A DNA stretch of 13,223 bases. Source: Methanomassiliicoccales archaeon (GTDB lineage: Archaea; Thermoplasmatota; Thermoplasmata; Methanomassiliicoccales; UBA472). The DNA lies in contig DUJZ01000042.1 in the NCBI GenBank assembly GCA_013329565.1, positions 1,844-15,066 on the forward strand, written 5' to 3'. Both the position numbers and the translations under genes were made by a program. The notes under the pieces were generated by a model. That model made no database searches. It saw only the letters and a program-made list of their open reading frames with translations, and was not told the origin of the DNA. Positions within the stretch are counted from its first letter, which is position 1. The number at the start of each line of letters is the position of its first letter. Below are positions 12,566 through 13,223 of this stretch, piece after piece.

Positions 12566-13036
12566 ATGAATCTAGTCCCGAAGAAGTTCTTCGTCACCCA
12601 GGGATCGGCCGTGAGCAAGGTCTCCGACCTCAATGCCTTCGATGAGGCGCTGATGAAGGCGCAGATCGGCGAGCAGAACCTGGTGTCCGTATCCTCTGTC
12701 CTCCCGATCGGCGCCAAGAAGGTCGCCGTGAGGGAGCTTCCCATGGGCGCCATCACCCACTGCGTCCTGGCCCAGATGAGGGGCGGCGAGGGCGAGATGA
12801 TCTCTGCCGGGATAGCTTACGCCCAGCGCAAGGATGGCAAGGGCGGCTACGTCGCCGAGGGCCACATGCACGGGACCAAGAAGGCTCTGAAGGAAGTACT
12901 GGAGTGGAAGATGACCGAGATGTCCGCATTGCGCGGCATCAAGCTCTGCCGCATCAACTACGCCATCGAGGAGCTGTCTATACCCATGGACCACTACGGC
13001 ACCTGCCTGGGCGCCCTGGTCTTCGTCGAATATTGA
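12566..13036 (+). CDS. pdaD: Pyruvoyl-dependent arginine decarboxylase
   Basis: This enzyme decarboxylates arginine to agmatine, the first step of archaeal polyamine synthesis. The 156-residue proenzyme should cut itself between Ser43 and Ser44 in NLVSVSSVLP, leaving a pyruvoyl group from Ser44 on the alpha chain. Asn38, six residues before the new terminus, and Glu98 (VAEGHM) correspond to active-site residues of the Methanocaldococcus jannaschii enzyme. The rest (GAITHCVLAQMRGGEGEMIS, near-C-terminal HYGTCLGALVFVEY) is typical. Length is close to the family norm. The ATG follows a TATA box closely. The stop overlaps the start of a zinc-ribbon gene. A histidine or aspartate decarboxylase of the same fold is unlikely given the archaeal context. 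Confidence 0.93.
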   Translation: MNLVPKKFFVTQGSAVSKVSDLNAFDEALMKAQIGEQNLVSVSSVLPIGAKKVAVRELPMGAITHCVLAQMRGGEGEMISAGIAYAQRKDGKGGYVAEGHMHGTKKALKEVLEWKMTEMSALRGIKLCRINYAIEELSIPMDHYGTCLGALVFVEY

Positions 13037-13223
13037 TGTTCGGAGCCGTGGTCTGCCCCCGCTGTCGAAAGGGCTTCGCGGTGGACCTGGAGCATCGCTC
13101 CTCCACCTGCCCGCACTGCGGCCGCCTGGTGCAGACCCGCCGGATGAAAACCCATTTCACTTCCAATTCTGCATCGCTGACCGCGCGCGCCGTGGCCGAA
13201 CTGAACACCAAAGGTCGGGAGCT
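13036..13223 (+). CDS. Zinc-ribbon protein (partial, 3' end outside window)
   Basis: The first 62 codons of a gene cut by the right edge. The ATG shares its A with the stop of the arginine decarboxylase gene (TGATG), a classic coupling arrangement. The N-terminus is a zinc ribbon, C7-x2-C10-x14-C25-x2-C28-G-R, followed by a basic stretch (RRMKTHF) and a likely helix (LTARAVAEL). Similar small archaeal proteins, for instance those related to DUF1922, are thought to bind nucleic acid or proteins. The function is unknown. Start and frame are supported by the overlap, by codon use and by the cysteine spacing. Confidence 0.75.
   Translation, partial: MFGAVVCPRCRKGFAVDLEHRSSTCPHCGRLVQTRRMKTHFTSNSASLTARAVAELNTKGRE

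Overview
The window is compact, GC-rich archaeal chromosome from a euryarchaeal lineage. Direct evidence is an archaeal ribosomal protein eS1, an intron-containing elongator tRNA-Met without encoded CCA, TATA-box promoters about 25 bases ahead of predicted transcript starts, a PAC2-family protein, a pyruvoyl-dependent arginine decarboxylase and the methanogen-type heterodisulfide reductase subunits HdrC and HdrB. HdrCB next to a [NiFe]-hydrogenase maturation protease, together with a V4R-DUF835 protein, suggests Thermoplasmatota, most likely Methanomassiliicoccales. That placement is inference; no rRNA or phylogenetic marker was compared. No stretch over 300 bases lacks a gene, and I saw no insertion sequence, CRISPR array or other mobile element.

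Layout. 1-2008 (minus): AMMECR1-family protein, dihydroorotase (pyrC), then a cysteine-cluster protein running off the left edge, tightly packed as one operon. 2124-2690 (plus): a double-CBS protein with a C-terminal zinc ribbon. 2692-5091 (minus): ribosomal protein eS1 (TTG start, strong ribosome binding site), intron-bearing tRNA-Met(CAU), an ArsA/Get3-like ATPase with an HSP20-like tail, and a small protein of unknown function. 5210-6869 (minus): hdrC-hdrB and an unknown 94-residue protein behind a clear TATA box. 6957-7757 (minus): a LysR/ModE-like regulator, divergent from a hydrogenase maturation protease (7848-8309, plus). 8306-9583 (minus): an M16 zinc peptidase. 9677-10435 (plus): a PAC2-family protein. 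10437-10964 (minus): a second CBS-pair protein. 11067-12525 (plus): a Ras/Rab-like small GTPase followed one base later by a V4R-DUF835 protein. 12566-13223 (plus): pyruvoyl-dependent arginine decarboxylase and, in a TGATG overlap, a zinc-ribbon protein cut by the right edge.

How the parts fit. The middle of the window has a hydrogen/heterodisulfide theme: HdrCB, a regulator with palindromes on both sides of its gene, and a protease for hydrogenase maturation. The most unusual unit is the GTPase-V4R-DUF835 pair. V4R domains have been proposed as the prokaryotic relatives of Bet3, a core subunit of the TRAPP complex that activates Rab GTPases in eukaryotes. A Rab-like GTPase and a V4R protein in one two-gene transcription unit is therefore a good candidate for an undescribed archaeal small-GTPase signalling module.
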